Positions 26,557 to 35,896 of a stretch of 47,208 bases of DNA are shown piece by piece (position 1 is the first letter of the stretch; every line of letters starts with the position of its first letter). Position numbers and translations under genes: made by a program. This DNA is from JBEBBU01 sp041158225. Its GTDB lineage: Bacteria > Pseudomonadota > Gammaproteobacteria > Methylococcales > Methylococcaceae. The notes below the pieces were generated by a model. That model worked only from the letters and a program-made list of their open reading frames with translations. It was not told the DNA's origin and made no database searches. The stretch covers positions 1-47,208 of the forward strand of contig JBEBBU010000001.1 in the NCBI GenBank assembly GCA_041158225.1, read 5' to 3'.

Positions 26557-26835
26557 ATGAAAATCCTGATCATACTCATCCTTGCATGTATTATCGCCAG
26601 CCTGGGATCAGCACTGTTCTACCTGCTCAGATCCCAGCCGGGATCACCACGCACGGTGCGGGCACTCACAGCAAGAATAGCCCTGTCCATCGGCCTTTTT
26701 CTGCTATTGGCCGCAGGCATGCGCCTTGGCTGGCTACAACCCCACGCCACACTTGCACCGGATCACGCAGATGCAGGGGCTCCACATGATGTCACCGGGG
26801 ATAATCCACACCGGCAGCGCATCACACAGCCCTGA
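26557..26835 (+). CDS. DUF2909 twin-transmembrane protein
   Basis: 92 residues with two hydrophobic helices (about 3-22 and 42-60) joined by a short basic loop (LLRSQPGSPRTVRALTARIALS) and a hydrophilic tail. This matches the small DUF2909 proteins that stand beside SURF1 in gammaproteobacterial cytochrome oxidase clusters. It diverges from SURF1 across about 30 bases. The oxidase subunit genes that normally accompany it are not seen here. Function unknown beyond the cox association. Confidence 0.75.
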   Translation: MKILIILILACIIASLGSALFYLLRSQPGSPRTVRALTARIALSIGLFLLLAAGMRLGWLQPHATLAPDHADAGAPHDVTGDNPHRQRITQP

Positions 26836-26876
26836 ATCCGTCATCTTTTTTGTAATCATAACCGGTAGACACGCTG

Positions 26877-28865
26877 TTGCCCACGCAGACACTGGCAGGC
26901 ACCTACGCCAGCTTTGCCGCAAAATGGATACATCTCCAGCAGCATCTTCTGGCTGACATCAAAACCTATCTGTCACCCGCACGCAGGCAACTGTTCGATA
27001 TTCTGCCTGTCTATTTTCACATGGCACGCAGCCGGCTCCCCGGCCATGCCACAGCCGTTCATGCCCCCCACGGTATTCCCGGCTATCATCCAGATCCCCA
27101 TCTGGCACTCTGGCTGGGAGGAAAGCAATCCAGCGCAGCGGACAGCGGGCAGGACAGCCCGTCCATAAGGGGCATTTACCTGATGGGTAGCGCCACCAGC
27201 ATCCTGGCCTTCTGCCCTGACAGTGATATTGACGTCTGGATCTGTCACCAGCCGTCTGGACAGACGCAACGGACACTGCTCAGAGAAAAAGCCTCGCAAC
27301 TCGAGCGCTGGGCGGCCAGTCAGGGTATCGAACTGCATATCTACCTCGTGGATACAGAGTGCTTCCGCAAAGGCGATAACGGCCGGGTAGACAGCGACAG
27401 TTGCGGATCCCTCCAGCAGCATCTTCTTCTGGATGAATTTTACCGTTCTGCCCTGTGGATAGCGGGTGCGATACCAGTCTGGTGGCTCAGTCAGGACATA
27501 TGTGAACCTGAATCCAGTCCCGACCAGCTGCAACGGCAGTTTCCTGGTGTGGGGCAACTGATCCAGCTGGGTAATCTGACCATGGAAACACGGCAGGAGT
27601 TCTTCAGCGGGCTGCTATGGCAACTCTGCAAGACACTGGATAAACCCGAAAAATCACTGCTGAAACTGCTCCTTACCGAATGTTACGCCAGAGAATTCCC
27701 AGCTCCGGACTGGCTGTGCCTGACCAGAAAACAGATCATCCACCAGAGTATAGCCAGTGGTGACAGCCGCCTCCCGCTGGAAGCTGATCCATACCTGCTG
27801 CTATTCCGCAAGGTGGAAACAGCGCTGATCCATGCACCCGAAAGACAGCATGTCGCAAGATTATGTTTTTACATGAAATTATGCGCAGCACTGCGTCCAC
27901 ATCATCACCGCGAGCATCCTGCCCGCCATCTTCAGGAAACGCTGGCCAATGAATGGCAATGGCCTGAGACGCTATGCAGACACATTAAAAACACCCATAC
28001 ATGGCAGCTTGAGGACTGGCAGGCCATACTGATTCCATTGCAGACAGAACTGGTCAACGGCCATGAAAGAATCCTGGAACAGGTTTACGCATGGGGACCT
28101 GATGCAGGGCAGTCCAGCGATGCAATCCTTCTCATGAACCGGCTGCGGTCGCAGATCAGGGGTGCAGATCACAAGATCGACCGCGTCCACTGGCAGATCT
28201 GGAGCCAGCACCAGATAGACCGTACCCGCATTATCCTGCAGACTGACCAGCCGCAGGACTGGCACCTCCAGTTGCTTAATGAATACGGACACCAGCTGCT
28301 GGAAAGCCATCACACCTGCCTTATGCATCTGCTCGGATGGCTGGTCATCAATGGATTCTGGCACCGACACATGCCCCCTGACCGCCTGCAGACGGGTACG
28401 ACACGGGTATACACCGGTCAGCTGCATCATATGCTCAGACGTATTGACGCATGCTGGCAGGATACCCTGTCCCTTGCAGACAGGATGCAACACTATGCAG
28501 TTCCTCCACAGATGACTCACCGCATGCTTCTGGTCCAGCCAAAGCCCACCTTCAGCCTGCCTGGCGACCGCCATGCGATACGCGACTGCACACATACACT
28601 CGCCAGTTCACCTGAACTGAATCCTGGCATCATTGGACGCTGTGAACTGCTCAGCCTCAACAACTGGGGAGAGGCCCATGTATACTCTTGCTACGGCAGC
28701 CATGATCTGCTTGCCATGCTGGCACACAGCCGTACGCCATCACCACAGCCTCCCCTGGAAATCCTTGGCTTTGGCCCGGTCTATATCCCCGCACTGGTGA
28801 GTGCTACGCAACGCTGGCTTCATCAGCAGTTTTCCGCAGGAGACTTCCGTCATGACACGACATAA
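26877..28865 (+). CDS. cyaA: Class I adenylate cyclase, C-terminally short
   Basis: Makes cAMP from ATP. The catalytic segment is unmistakable: GIYLMGSATS (Gly104, Ser105), then PDSDIDVWICH with Asp117 and Asp119 in the nucleotidyltransferase GS...DxD pattern, then ERWAASQGIELHIYLVDTECFR and LLLDEFYRSALWIAG, close to enterobacterial CyaA. At 662 residues it lacks about 190 residues compared with E. coli CyaA (about 850); what remains covers the catalytic half and much of the middle. The start is TTG at 26877: an in-frame stop at 26859-26861 leaves only CTG or TTG. Only weak ribosome-binding signal is seen. The end overlaps apbE by 14 bases, so this looks like a natural short form. CRP is not in the window. 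Confidence 0.88.
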   Translation: MPTQTLAGTYASFAAKWIHLQQHLLADIKTYLSPARRQLFDILPVYFHMARSRLPGHATAVHAPHGIPGYHPDPHLALWLGGKQSSAADSGQDSPSIRGIYLMGSATSILAFCPDSDIDVWICHQPSGQTQRTLLREKASQLERWAASQGIELHIYLVDTECFRKGDNGRVDSDSCGSLQQHLLLDEFYRSALWIAGAIPVWWLSQDICEPESSPDQLQRQFPGVGQLIQLGNLTMETRQEFFSGLLWQLCKTLDKPEKSLLKLLLTECYAREFPAPDWLCLTRKQIIHQSIASGDSRLPLEADPYLLLFRKVETALIHAPERQHVARLCFYMKLCAALRPHHHREHPARHLQETLANEWQWPETLCRHIKNTHTWQLEDWQAILIPLQTELVNGHERILEQVYAWGPDAGQSSDAILLMNRLRSQIRGADHKIDRVHWQIWSQHQIDRTRIILQTDQPQDWHLQLLNEYGHQLLESHHTCLMHLLGWLVINGFWHRHMPPDRLQTGTTRVYTGQLHHMLRRIDACWQDTLSLADRMQHYAVPPQMTHRMLLVQPKPTFSLPGDRHAIRDCTHTLASSPELNPGIIGRCELLSLNNWGEAHVYSCYGSHDLLAMLAHSRTPSPQPPLEILGFGPVYIPALVSATQRWLHQQFSAGDFRHDTT

Positions 28866-29874
28866 ACAGCTCAAGCCCCTAATGCTGGCCATTCCGTTCA
28901 TCGCAGTCGCCTGCCAGCAACCTGAAACAAAGGAAATTGAACTCGCAGGCAATGCTCAGGGTACAACCTATCACATCAAATTCGTCCAGCCATCCCCGCC
29001 GCTTGCAGCCTCCGAGCTTCATAAACAGATAGAAGCCAGGTTTGCAGAACTGGACAGCAAATTGTCCAACTACCGCGATGACTCCGAGATAGCACAAATC
29101 AACCGCCAGACCAGCACTGACTGGATCAGCGTTTCACCCGAAATCATGGAAGAACTGGTCGTTGCCCAGCAGGTCTACCGCCTCAGCGATGGCTGTTATG
29201 ACATTACAGTCAAGCCGCTGTTTGATCTGTGGGGGTTTTCACGACATGAAGGCAAGGTGCCGGATGAAACGGCCATCAGGGAAACCCTGCAGAAAATTGG
29301 TGGCCACTATCTTGAACTGGACCCCCCCAACCACCGCATCCGCAAACACCTGCCTCTCCTGCGCATTGACCTGTCATCCATCGCACAGGGGTATAGCGTG
29401 GAACAGATGGCAAAACTACTGGAAAATGCAGGTATAAGCAATTATCTTGCAGAGATCGGTGGAGAAATGAAGGCTCGCGGACACAAGGCTTCCGGCCAGC
29501 CATGGCGGGTTGCCATCGAGAAACCACTACCCAATACCCAGGAAGTCAGCGAGGTGCTGACAGTTACCCAGGCTTCAGGCACTGCGATCATGACATCCGG
29601 CACCTACAGAAACTACTTTGAAGAAAGCGGCAGAACCTATTCGCATATTCTGGATCCCTCCACAGGCCGTCCAGTCACCCACAAACTGCTTTCCACTACC
29701 GTACTGCACCCTGATCCTACCTGGGCGGATGCCTGGAGCACGGCACTGCTATGCCTCGGTGAAGAACGCGGTTTCCGTATCGCCGAGCAGGAAAACCTGC
29801 GCGCAGTCTTCATTTATGGCGAACAGGGAGAGCTCCGGGAGCGCTATTCCACCGCATTTAATGAATCACACTGA
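28852..29874 (+). CDS. apbE: FAD:protein FMN transferase, ApbE lipoprotein
   Basis: Periplasmic Mg-dependent enzyme that links FMN to a threonine or serine of target redox proteins. 340 residues. The N-terminus is a lipoprotein signal ending AVAC (Cys21). Domain motifs: GNAQGTTYHIKF, ELDSKLSNYRDDSEIAQIN, FDLWGFSRHEGKVPDE, LRIDLSSIAQGYSVEQMA, LAEIGGEMKARG, ATSGTYRNYFE-like IMTSGTYRNYF and HILDPSTGRPV. ATG 28852 has AGGAG nine bases upstream and overlaps the end of cyaA. NqrB/NqrC or RnfD/RnfG targets are not in the window. Confidence 0.94.
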   Translation: MTRHKQLKPLMLAIPFIAVACQQPETKEIELAGNAQGTTYHIKFVQPSPPLAASELHKQIEARFAELDSKLSNYRDDSEIAQINRQTSTDWISVSPEIMEELVVAQQVYRLSDGCYDITVKPLFDLWGFSRHEGKVPDETAIRETLQKIGGHYLELDPPNHRIRKHLPLLRIDLSSIAQGYSVEQMAKLLENAGISNYLAEIGGEMKARGHKASGQPWRVAIEKPLPNTQEVSEVLTVTQASGTAIMTSGTYRNYFEESGRTYSHILDPSTGRPVTHKLLSTTVLHPDPTWADAWSTALLCLGEERGFRIAEQENLRAVFIYGEQGELRERYSTAFNESH

Positions 29875-29960
29875 ATATTTCCAATGGGTTACACCAACTG
29901 GTAACATGAAAGGACAGCGGGAGATCCTGCCTGCCTCAACCCCCTATGCGGAGCCTGGAC

Positions 29961-32900
29961 GTGCAAACACCACAAACGGATATCGTGAATCCTAACCTGC
30001 CTGAGCTTGGCATCGCCGGTTTCAGCTACCCTGACCTGCACAATCCCGAAAGACTGCAGGATCTGATGACGGTATTTGAAGCATCGGTGCAGGAACAGGA
30101 TCCAGATCTTCTGACAGCATTCCGCGCCTACCGCGAAGACCACGCAAACCAGTATCACAGCGCAGAAGCTGAATCTGACCTTCTGGTGCGCATGGCGTCT
30201 CATGTCGGCCAGTTTGTAGCGACGCTGTTTAATGTCGCAGATACCCGACAGACCCAGGCGCTGGGCATACAGCGTGATTTTGCAACCATCTTCGCTTTCC
30301 GTAACGAAATTGCTGCCAAACTGAACGTACGTTTCAAGGGGCAGGCGCCAGCGCTCTGGGATGGTGACGCGCTGGATCAGCGCTTCCAGCAGCTGACTGA
30401 CTGCATATTTCCCAGACTGGATCTCGACCACGACCGGGAATTTGCCATTGCCCGTGGCATCCTTGAGATTCACCGCGCAGCAGGGGCCGATCAGGATCCT
30501 GCATTGATGGCGGCTCCCCTGAGGAAAAAACTGGCAGCAGCTGAAGGTACAGATACGATAGTCGCTCTGTACAGCATAGAGGATGATGCCGCTTTTCTGG
30601 CTGCCATTGAAGAGGTACTGCTTCAGTGGTGCCACGCCGCCATGTCAGGCATTGAGCCCATGCATGCCGCCACCCGCTCGTGGTCGTGCATAAAAATGCC
30701 CGCCAAAACCGATGTCCATAATCTGGTCAGGCATGACATTGTTGATCTTGGCGGCTATACCGCATGGAGCGCTCACCATGGTCATAACAAGCGCCGCGAC
30801 GGTTTCGCGCTTACCGATCCACGTTTTCCGGAAAGACGGGTACTCTACGAAGTAGACCACTGCATTTACTGCCATGACCGGGATGCCGACTCATGCTCCA
30901 AAGGCATGAGAAACCGGAAAGAGCCGGGCTTCAAGGCCAATGCGCTGGGAGTCACTGCCGCAGGGTGTCCGCTGGAAGAAAAAATATCGGAAATGCACAC
31001 CCTCAAGCGCCAGGGCGACAACATCGGTGCGCTGGCACTGGTCACTCTGGACAATCCGATGTGCCCTGGCACAGGACACCGCATCTGCAATGACTGCATG
31101 AAAGGTTGTATCTACCAGAAATCAGAACCCGTCAATATTCCCCAGATCGAAACCAGTGTGCTGACAGGCGTACTGTTCATGCCATGGGGATTCGAAATCT
31201 ACAGCCTGCTGACACGATGGAATCCGCTGAACAGGAAACGGCCAGTTGCCCTCCCCTACAATGGGCTCAATGTGCTTGTTGCCGGTATGGGACCCGCAGG
31301 TTATACGCTGGCGCACTATCTGCTGAACGAAGGATTCTCTGTCACCGGTATCGACGCCCTCAAGCTCGAACCCCTGCCGCGTGATCTTACAGGTGATGCC
31401 GACACACCACCAAGGCCTATCAGGGATTTCAGGGAAATTTACGAAGCTCTGGATAAACGCATCCTGCTTGGCTTTGGCGGTGTTGCCGAATATGGTATTA
31501 CCGTGCGCTGGGACAAGAACTTCCTCAAGGTTATTTACCTCAACCTGCTCAGACGGCCAGCGTTCCGCTGCTACGGCGGCGTGCGCCTTGGTGGAACACT
31601 GACCCTGGAAGACTGCTGGGACAAAGGATTTGATCATGTTGCGATTGCCTCAGGTGCTGGCAAGCCGACCGTCATCGACCTGAAGAACAATCTGACACGC
31701 GGCATACGCAAGGCATCTGATTTTCTCATGGCACTCCAGCTGTCTGGTGCCGCCAAAGCAGATTCCATTGCCAATCTGCAGGTACGACTGCCTGCAGGCG
31801 TGATTGGCGGAGGACTGACCGCGATTGATACCGCCACAGAAGTACTGGCTTACTATCCGGTACAGGTTGAAAAAATCCTGCATCGTTATGAAACCCTTTG
31901 CCGCGAACATGGAGAAGCCGCCGTCAGGGCTGGCTACGATGCCGAGGAAACCATCATTCTGGATGAGTTTATCCTGCACGGTAAAGCCATACGCGCCGAA
32001 CGCAGCCGCGCAGCGGCTGTCGGGGAAAAGCCACACTTCCAGCCACTGTTGACCAGTTGGGGAGGCGTTACTCTCTTCTACCGCAAAGGCATGAAAGATG
32101 CGCCTGCCTACCGGCAGAATCATGAAGAAATCTCAGAGGCGCTGGAAGAAGGCATCTGGCTTGCTGAAGGCATGAGCCCGGTTGAAGCGCTGGATGATGA
32201 ATACGGCCATCTGCGCGCCGTACGCTTTGACCAGTTCAGTGAAGCTGAAGGACGCTGGCATAAAACCACAGAACGTGAAGTTCCCCTCCGTAGCCTGTTC
32301 ATCGCAGCAGGGACATCACCCAATACGATCTACGAAACCGAACACCCCGAATCCTTTGTCATGGACAGGCGCTTCTACCAGCGGCATGAGGCGCAATGGC
32401 AGAACAATGCGCTGATACTGACCCCTTGCGCTGATGGAGAACAGCCCAAACAGTCCAGTCCGGCACCTTTCACCTCCTATACACGGGATGGCCACTATGT
32501 CAGCTTCTATGGTGACAACCACCCAGTCTATGCCGGTAATGTCGTCAAAGCCATGGCGAGCGCCAAACACGGCTATCCTTCGGTGGTCTCACTGTTCCGC
32601 GAGCGCATGGCAGCCATGGATCCCCAGCTTCAGGCAAGCCGCGACGCCAGCCTTCGCGCACTGCATGCGCAACTTGATACTGAATTGCGGGCGACTATTG
32701 TCGATGTCAGGCGACTGACTCCTACCATTGTCGAAGTTGTGGTCAGAGCGCCGATGGCCGCCCGCCACTTCGAACCGGGACAGTTTTACCGTGTACAGAA
32801 CTTCGAATCACTGGCCCCCAGAATTCAGGATACCGTTCTTGCAGCCGAGGGACTGGCGCTTACCGGCGCCTGGGTTGACCGGGAACAGGGGCTCATTTCG

Positions 32901-33665
32901 CTGATTACCCTTGAAATGGGCGGCTCCTCCAGCCTCTGCACAACCTGGAAGACAGGGGATCCACTGGTGGTGATGGGCATTACCGGCAGCCCAACCGAGA
33001 TACCCCAGAATCAGACCGTACTACTGATAGGTGGTGGACTTGGCAATGCCGTGCTCTTTTCCATTGGCAAGGCACTGAAGCACGCGGGTAACAGGGTGAT
33101 TTACTTTGCCGGCTACCGTAACCGCGAAGATGTGTTCAAAATGGAAGACATCGAAGCCTCAGCCGATGTGATCATCTGGTCCGTCGATGACAAACCTGGC
33201 AATACCCCCATAGAGCCCAGACGCCCCCAGGACAAAAGCTTTGTCGGCAACATCGTGCAGGCCATGCTGACCTATGCCCAGGATATGCTGGGTGAACAGC
33301 CACTGTCCATGTCTGACGCTTCCCATCTGGTCGTCATAGGCTCAGACCGCATGATGGCCGCGGTCAAGGAGGCACGGTACACCGTACTGGCGCCTTACCT
33401 CAAGCCGGAACATGAAGCCATAGGCTCCATCAATTCCCCCATGCAGTGCATGATGAAAGGCGTTTGCGCCCAGTGTCTCTGCAAACACGTTGACCCGGTC
33501 ACCGGTGAAGAAAGTTTTGTCTACTCCTGCAACAACCAGGATCAGGCTCTGGACAGGGTCGACTTCCCTCATCTGGCTGAGCGCCTGCGCCAGAACTCAG
33601 TCCAGGAAAAACTGACCGCGCTCTGGCTCGCCCACCTGTTCAGATCCACGGGAAAAAGCGAATGA
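29961..33665 (+). CDS. Giant FAD/NAD(P) and iron-sulfur oxidoreductase (pyridine nucleotide-disulfide oxidoreductase family)
   Basis: About 1234 residues; positions are counted from the alternative ATG at 29946. Residues 1-300 are unrecognised and hydrophilic. A Cys-rich region follows (HCIYCHDRDADSC at about 305-317; CPGTGHRICNDCMKGC at about 373-388), probably iron-sulfur sites as in the GltD/NfnB family. Next is a two-dinucleotide flavoprotein domain (VAGMGPAGYTLAHYLL about 443; VIGGGLTAIDTATE about 619), then a ferredoxin-NADP reductase-like domain (EPGQFYRVQNF about 945; LIGGGLGNAVLFSIGKAL about 1030), and near the end CMMKGVCAQCLC with a later YSC, like the 2Fe-2S site of PyrK/NfnA. GTG 29961 is preferred because GGAG lies seven bases upstream. 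The layout resembles an NfnAB fused in one chain; electron bifurcation is inference. The partner and pathway are unknown. Confidence 0.8.
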   Translation: MQTPQTDIVNPNLPELGIAGFSYPDLHNPERLQDLMTVFEASVQEQDPDLLTAFRAYREDHANQYHSAEAESDLLVRMASHVGQFVATLFNVADTRQTQALGIQRDFATIFAFRNEIAAKLNVRFKGQAPALWDGDALDQRFQQLTDCIFPRLDLDHDREFAIARGILEIHRAAGADQDPALMAAPLRKKLAAAEGTDTIVALYSIEDDAAFLAAIEEVLLQWCHAAMSGIEPMHAATRSWSCIKMPAKTDVHNLVRHDIVDLGGYTAWSAHHGHNKRRDGFALTDPRFPERRVLYEVDHCIYCHDRDADSCSKGMRNRKEPGFKANALGVTAAGCPLEEKISEMHTLKRQGDNIGALALVTLDNPMCPGTGHRICNDCMKGCIYQKSEPVNIPQIETSVLTGVLFMPWGFEIYSLLTRWNPLNRKRPVALPYNGLNVLVAGMGPAGYTLAHYLLNEGFSVTGIDALKLEPLPRDLTGDADTPPRPIRDFREIYEALDKRILLGFGGVAEYGITVRWDKNFLKVIYLNLLRRPAFRCYGGVRLGGTLTLEDCWDKGFDHVAIASGAGKPTVIDLKNNLTRGIRKASDFLMALQLSGAAKADSIANLQVRLPAGVIGGGLTAIDTATEVLAYYPVQVEKILHRYETLCREHGEAAVRAGYDAEETIILDEFILHGKAIRAERSRAAAVGEKPHFQPLLTSWGGVTLFYRKGMKDAPAYRQNHEEISEALEEGIWLAEGMSPVEALDDEYGHLRAVRFDQFSEAEGRWHKTTEREVPLRSLFIAAGTSPNTIYETEHPESFVMDRRFYQRHEAQWQNNALILTPCADGEQPKQSSPAPFTSYTRDGHYVSFYGDNHPVYAGNVVKAMASAKHGYPSVVSLFRERMAAMDPQLQASRDASLRALHAQLDTELRATIVDVRRLTPTIVEVVVRAPMAARHFEPGQFYRVQNFESLAPRIQDTVLAAEGLALTGAWVDREQGLISLITLEMGGSSSLCTTWKTGDPLVVMGITGSPTEIPQNQTVLLIGGGLGNAVLFSIGKALKHAGNRVIYFAGYRNREDVFKMEDIEASADVIIWSVDDKPGNTPIEPRRPQDKSFVGNIVQAMLTYAQDMLGEQPLSMSDASHLVVIGSDRMMAAVKEARYTVLAPYLKPEHEAIGSINSPMQCMMKGVCAQCLCKHVDPVTGEESFVYSCNNQDQALDRVDFPHLAERLRQNSVQEKLTALWLAHLFRSTGKSE

Positions 33666-34600
33666 ATCTGGCGCCTTCACGCATCCGTATTGCGACACGC
33701 CGCAGCCCTCTTGCCATGTGGCAGGCTGAACATGTGGCATCCCTCCTCAAGGCAGCTCACCCAGGGCTCGAAGTCGATCTTCTGCCTATGGTCACCCAGG
33801 GCGATCGCATTCTTGACGCACCTCTGGCCAAGATAGGAGGCAAAGGCCTTTTTGTAAAGGAACTGGAACAGGGCCTGCTTTCAGGCATAGCAGACATTGC
33901 CGTCCATTCCATGAAAGATGTGCCGGTTGAACTGCCGGAAGGCCTGCATCTGGGCGCTATCCTCCGACGCGAGGATCCACGCGATGCGCTGGTCAGTGTG
34001 CATTATGACAGTCTTGATGCCCTGCCTGCCAATGCCCGTATTGGCACCTCCAGCCTGCGTCGTGAGTGTCAGCTCAAATCCAGATTTCCGGGGTTCCAGA
34101 TCCAGGGTCTGCGCGGCAATGTCAACACCCGGCTCGCACGGCTGGATCAGGATGAATTTGATGCCATACTGCTGGCATCCGCCGGCCTCATCCGTCTGGG
34201 CATGGCGGACCGTATCCGTGAATCCATCACGCCGGACATCAGCCTTCCTGCCATTGGTCAGGGCATCATAGGCATTGAGTGCCGGAAAGACGATACCGCC
34301 GTCATGTCACTGATCCAGGCACTCCATGATCAGGATGCAGCCAACGTACTGGAAGCCGAACGCGCCATGAATGAGCGTCTGCAAGGCGGTTGCCAGATAC
34401 CCATTGCCGGTCATGCCGAACTTTTACCGACACAGCAGATGCGCATGAGAGGGCTGGTGGGATCCGTGGACGGCACTACCATCCTGTACGCGGAAAAAAC
34501 AGGCCCTGTCAGCACAGCACACGCACTGGGCATTGCAGTTGCGGATGAACTGCTTGCCCAGGGCGCCGGCCCCCTGCTGCTACAGCTTCAGCAACCCTGA
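33662..34600 (+). CDS. hemC: Hydroxymethylbilane synthase (porphobilinogen deaminase)
   Basis: Joins four porphobilinogens into hydroxymethylbilane in tetrapyrrole synthesis. 312 residues. Motifs: RIATRRSPLAMWQAEHV, GDRILDAPLAKIGGKGLFVKELE, IAVHSMKDVP, RIGTSSLRRECQL, LRGNVNTRLARLD, LPAIGQGIIGIECR, and the dipyrromethane-cofactor cysteine in ERLQGGCQIPIAG. It overlaps the end of the giant oxidoreductase (ATGA) and is followed six bases later by ccmA. hemD, usually next, is absent here. Confidence 0.96.
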   Translation: MNLAPSRIRIATRRSPLAMWQAEHVASLLKAAHPGLEVDLLPMVTQGDRILDAPLAKIGGKGLFVKELEQGLLSGIADIAVHSMKDVPVELPEGLHLGAILRREDPRDALVSVHYDSLDALPANARIGTSSLRRECQLKSRFPGFQIQGLRGNVNTRLARLDQDEFDAILLASAGLIRLGMADRIRESITPDISLPAIGQGIIGIECRKDDTAVMSLIQALHDQDAANVLEAERAMNERLQGGCQIPIAGHAELLPTQQMRMRGLVGSVDGTTILYAEKTGPVSTAHALGIAVADELLAQGAGPLLLQLQQP

Positions 34601-34606
34601 TTTATC

Positions 34607-35218
34607 ATGCTGTCAGTGCATGATCTTGAATATATCAGAGGAGAAAGGCTACTCTTCACTGAGCTGGCATTCTCGCTTCACCCCGGCGAAGTCATGCAGA
34701 TTGAAGGCGCAAATGGCAGCGGCAAAACCAGCCTGATGCGCCTGGTCGCAGGTCTGGGGCTTCCCACTGAAGGAGCCATCCGCTGGAATGGCATCTGTAT
34801 CCGGCAATGCAGGGAAGCCTATTGCCAGTCCACGGTCTATCTCGGACATGGACTGGGCATCAAAAGTGATCTCACCCCACTCGAAAACCTGCAGCATGCC
34901 CTGGCTATTTCAGGTCTGGCACTGCCGCGCAAAGATGCCATACGGGCACTTGCGGATACGGGACTTGACGCATTCATGGAGCAGCCATCACGCACCCTTT
35001 CGGCAGGCCAGAACCAGCGTATCGCGCTTTCAAGACTGATACTCCATCCCGGCACGCTCTGGATACTGGATGAACCCTATACCGCACTTGACCGTCAGGG
35101 CATCAACATGCTGAACCAGCTGCTCGAACGGCACTCGGCAAAAGGAGGCATGGCCATCGTCAGTTCTCACCAGCCAGTTGAACTACAGGTTCCGTTAAGG
35201 ACGCTACAACTGTCATGA
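34607..35218 (+). CDS. ccmA: Heme exporter ATP-binding protein CcmA
   Basis: ATPase of the CcmABCD complex, which moves or releases heme for periplasmic cytochrome c maturation. 203 residues: Walker A GANGSGKTS, LGHGLGIKSDLTPLENL, signature LSAGQNQRIALSRL, Walker B LWILDEPYTALD, and a SSHQ switch. Short, as CcmA proteins are. Four-base overlap with ccmB. Confidence 0.94.
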   Translation: MLSVHDLEYIRGERLLFTELAFSLHPGEVMQIEGANGSGKTSLMRLVAGLGLPTEGAIRWNGICIRQCREAYCQSTVYLGHGLGIKSDLTPLENLQHALAISGLALPRKDAIRALADTGLDAFMEQPSRTLSAGQNQRIALSRLILHPGTLWILDEPYTALDRQGINMLNQLLERHSAKGGMAIVSSHQPVELQVPLRTLQLS

Positions 35219-35892
35219 ATCCCGCATTTTCTGCTTTTGCTGCGCTGATACGTCGCGACATGATACTGGCCTACCGCAACCATCATGAACTGGCCAACCC
35301 GCTGGCATTTTTCCTCATGTTTGCCAGTATTTTTCCTCTGGCCATCAATCCTGAACCTGTATTCCTGCAGAAAATGGCACCAGGCATTGTCTGGATCGCC
35401 GCCCTGATAGCATCACTACTGTCGCTGGAGAACCTTTTTCGCAGCGACTATGATGATGGCAGTATTGAGCAGTGGGTACTCAGTCCCCACCCTCTTGCCC
35501 TGCTGGTACTGGGCAAGGTCGTGGCTCACTGGTGCATGAGTGGTCTGCCCATGCTGCTGCTGGCGCCACTGATGGGACTGCTGCTGCAGATGCCACCAAC
35601 TTCCATCACCATCATGGAAATGACGCTGCTCCTTGGCACCCCGTCGCTCAGCCTTATTGGCGCCATAGGTGTAGCACTCACCGTCGGGCTGAAACGCGGA
35701 GGCATGCTGCTGGGCCTCCTCATTCTGCCCCTGTATATTCCTGTGCTGATTTTTGCCACCTCAGCCATTACGGCAGCAGCATCCGGACTACCCGTGTCCG
35801 GTCAGCTTTATTTTCTTGCCGCCATGTCCCTGCTAGGCGTTTCCCTCGCCCCCTGGGCCATTGCCTCAGCCCTTCGTATCAGTGTGAGTTGA
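35215..35892 (+). CDS. ccmB: Heme exporter protein CcmB
   Basis: Membrane subunit of the CcmABCD transporter, 225 residues and about six helices. The N-terminus AALIRRDMILAYRN and NPLAFFLMFASIFPLA, with LSLENLFRSDYDDGSIEQWVLSP in the first loop, is the family signature. The start overlaps ccmA. It is followed after four bases by ccmC. Confidence 0.94.
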   Translation: MNPAFSAFAALIRRDMILAYRNHHELANPLAFFLMFASIFPLAINPEPVFLQKMAPGIVWIAALIASLLSLENLFRSDYDDGSIEQWVLSPHPLALLVLGKVVAHWCMSGLPMLLLAPLMGLLLQMPPTSITIMEMTLLLGTPSLSLIGAIGVALTVGLKRGGMLLGLLILPLYIPVLIFATSAITAAASGLPVSGQLYFLAAMSLLGVSLAPWAIASALRISVS

Positions 35893-35896
35893 AATC

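Noticed and set aside
28866..29874. The missing C-terminal part of CyaA looked for in other frames downstream
   Set aside because: The region is fully used by apbE, which has its own lipobox and motifs; no CyaA-like segment is present.
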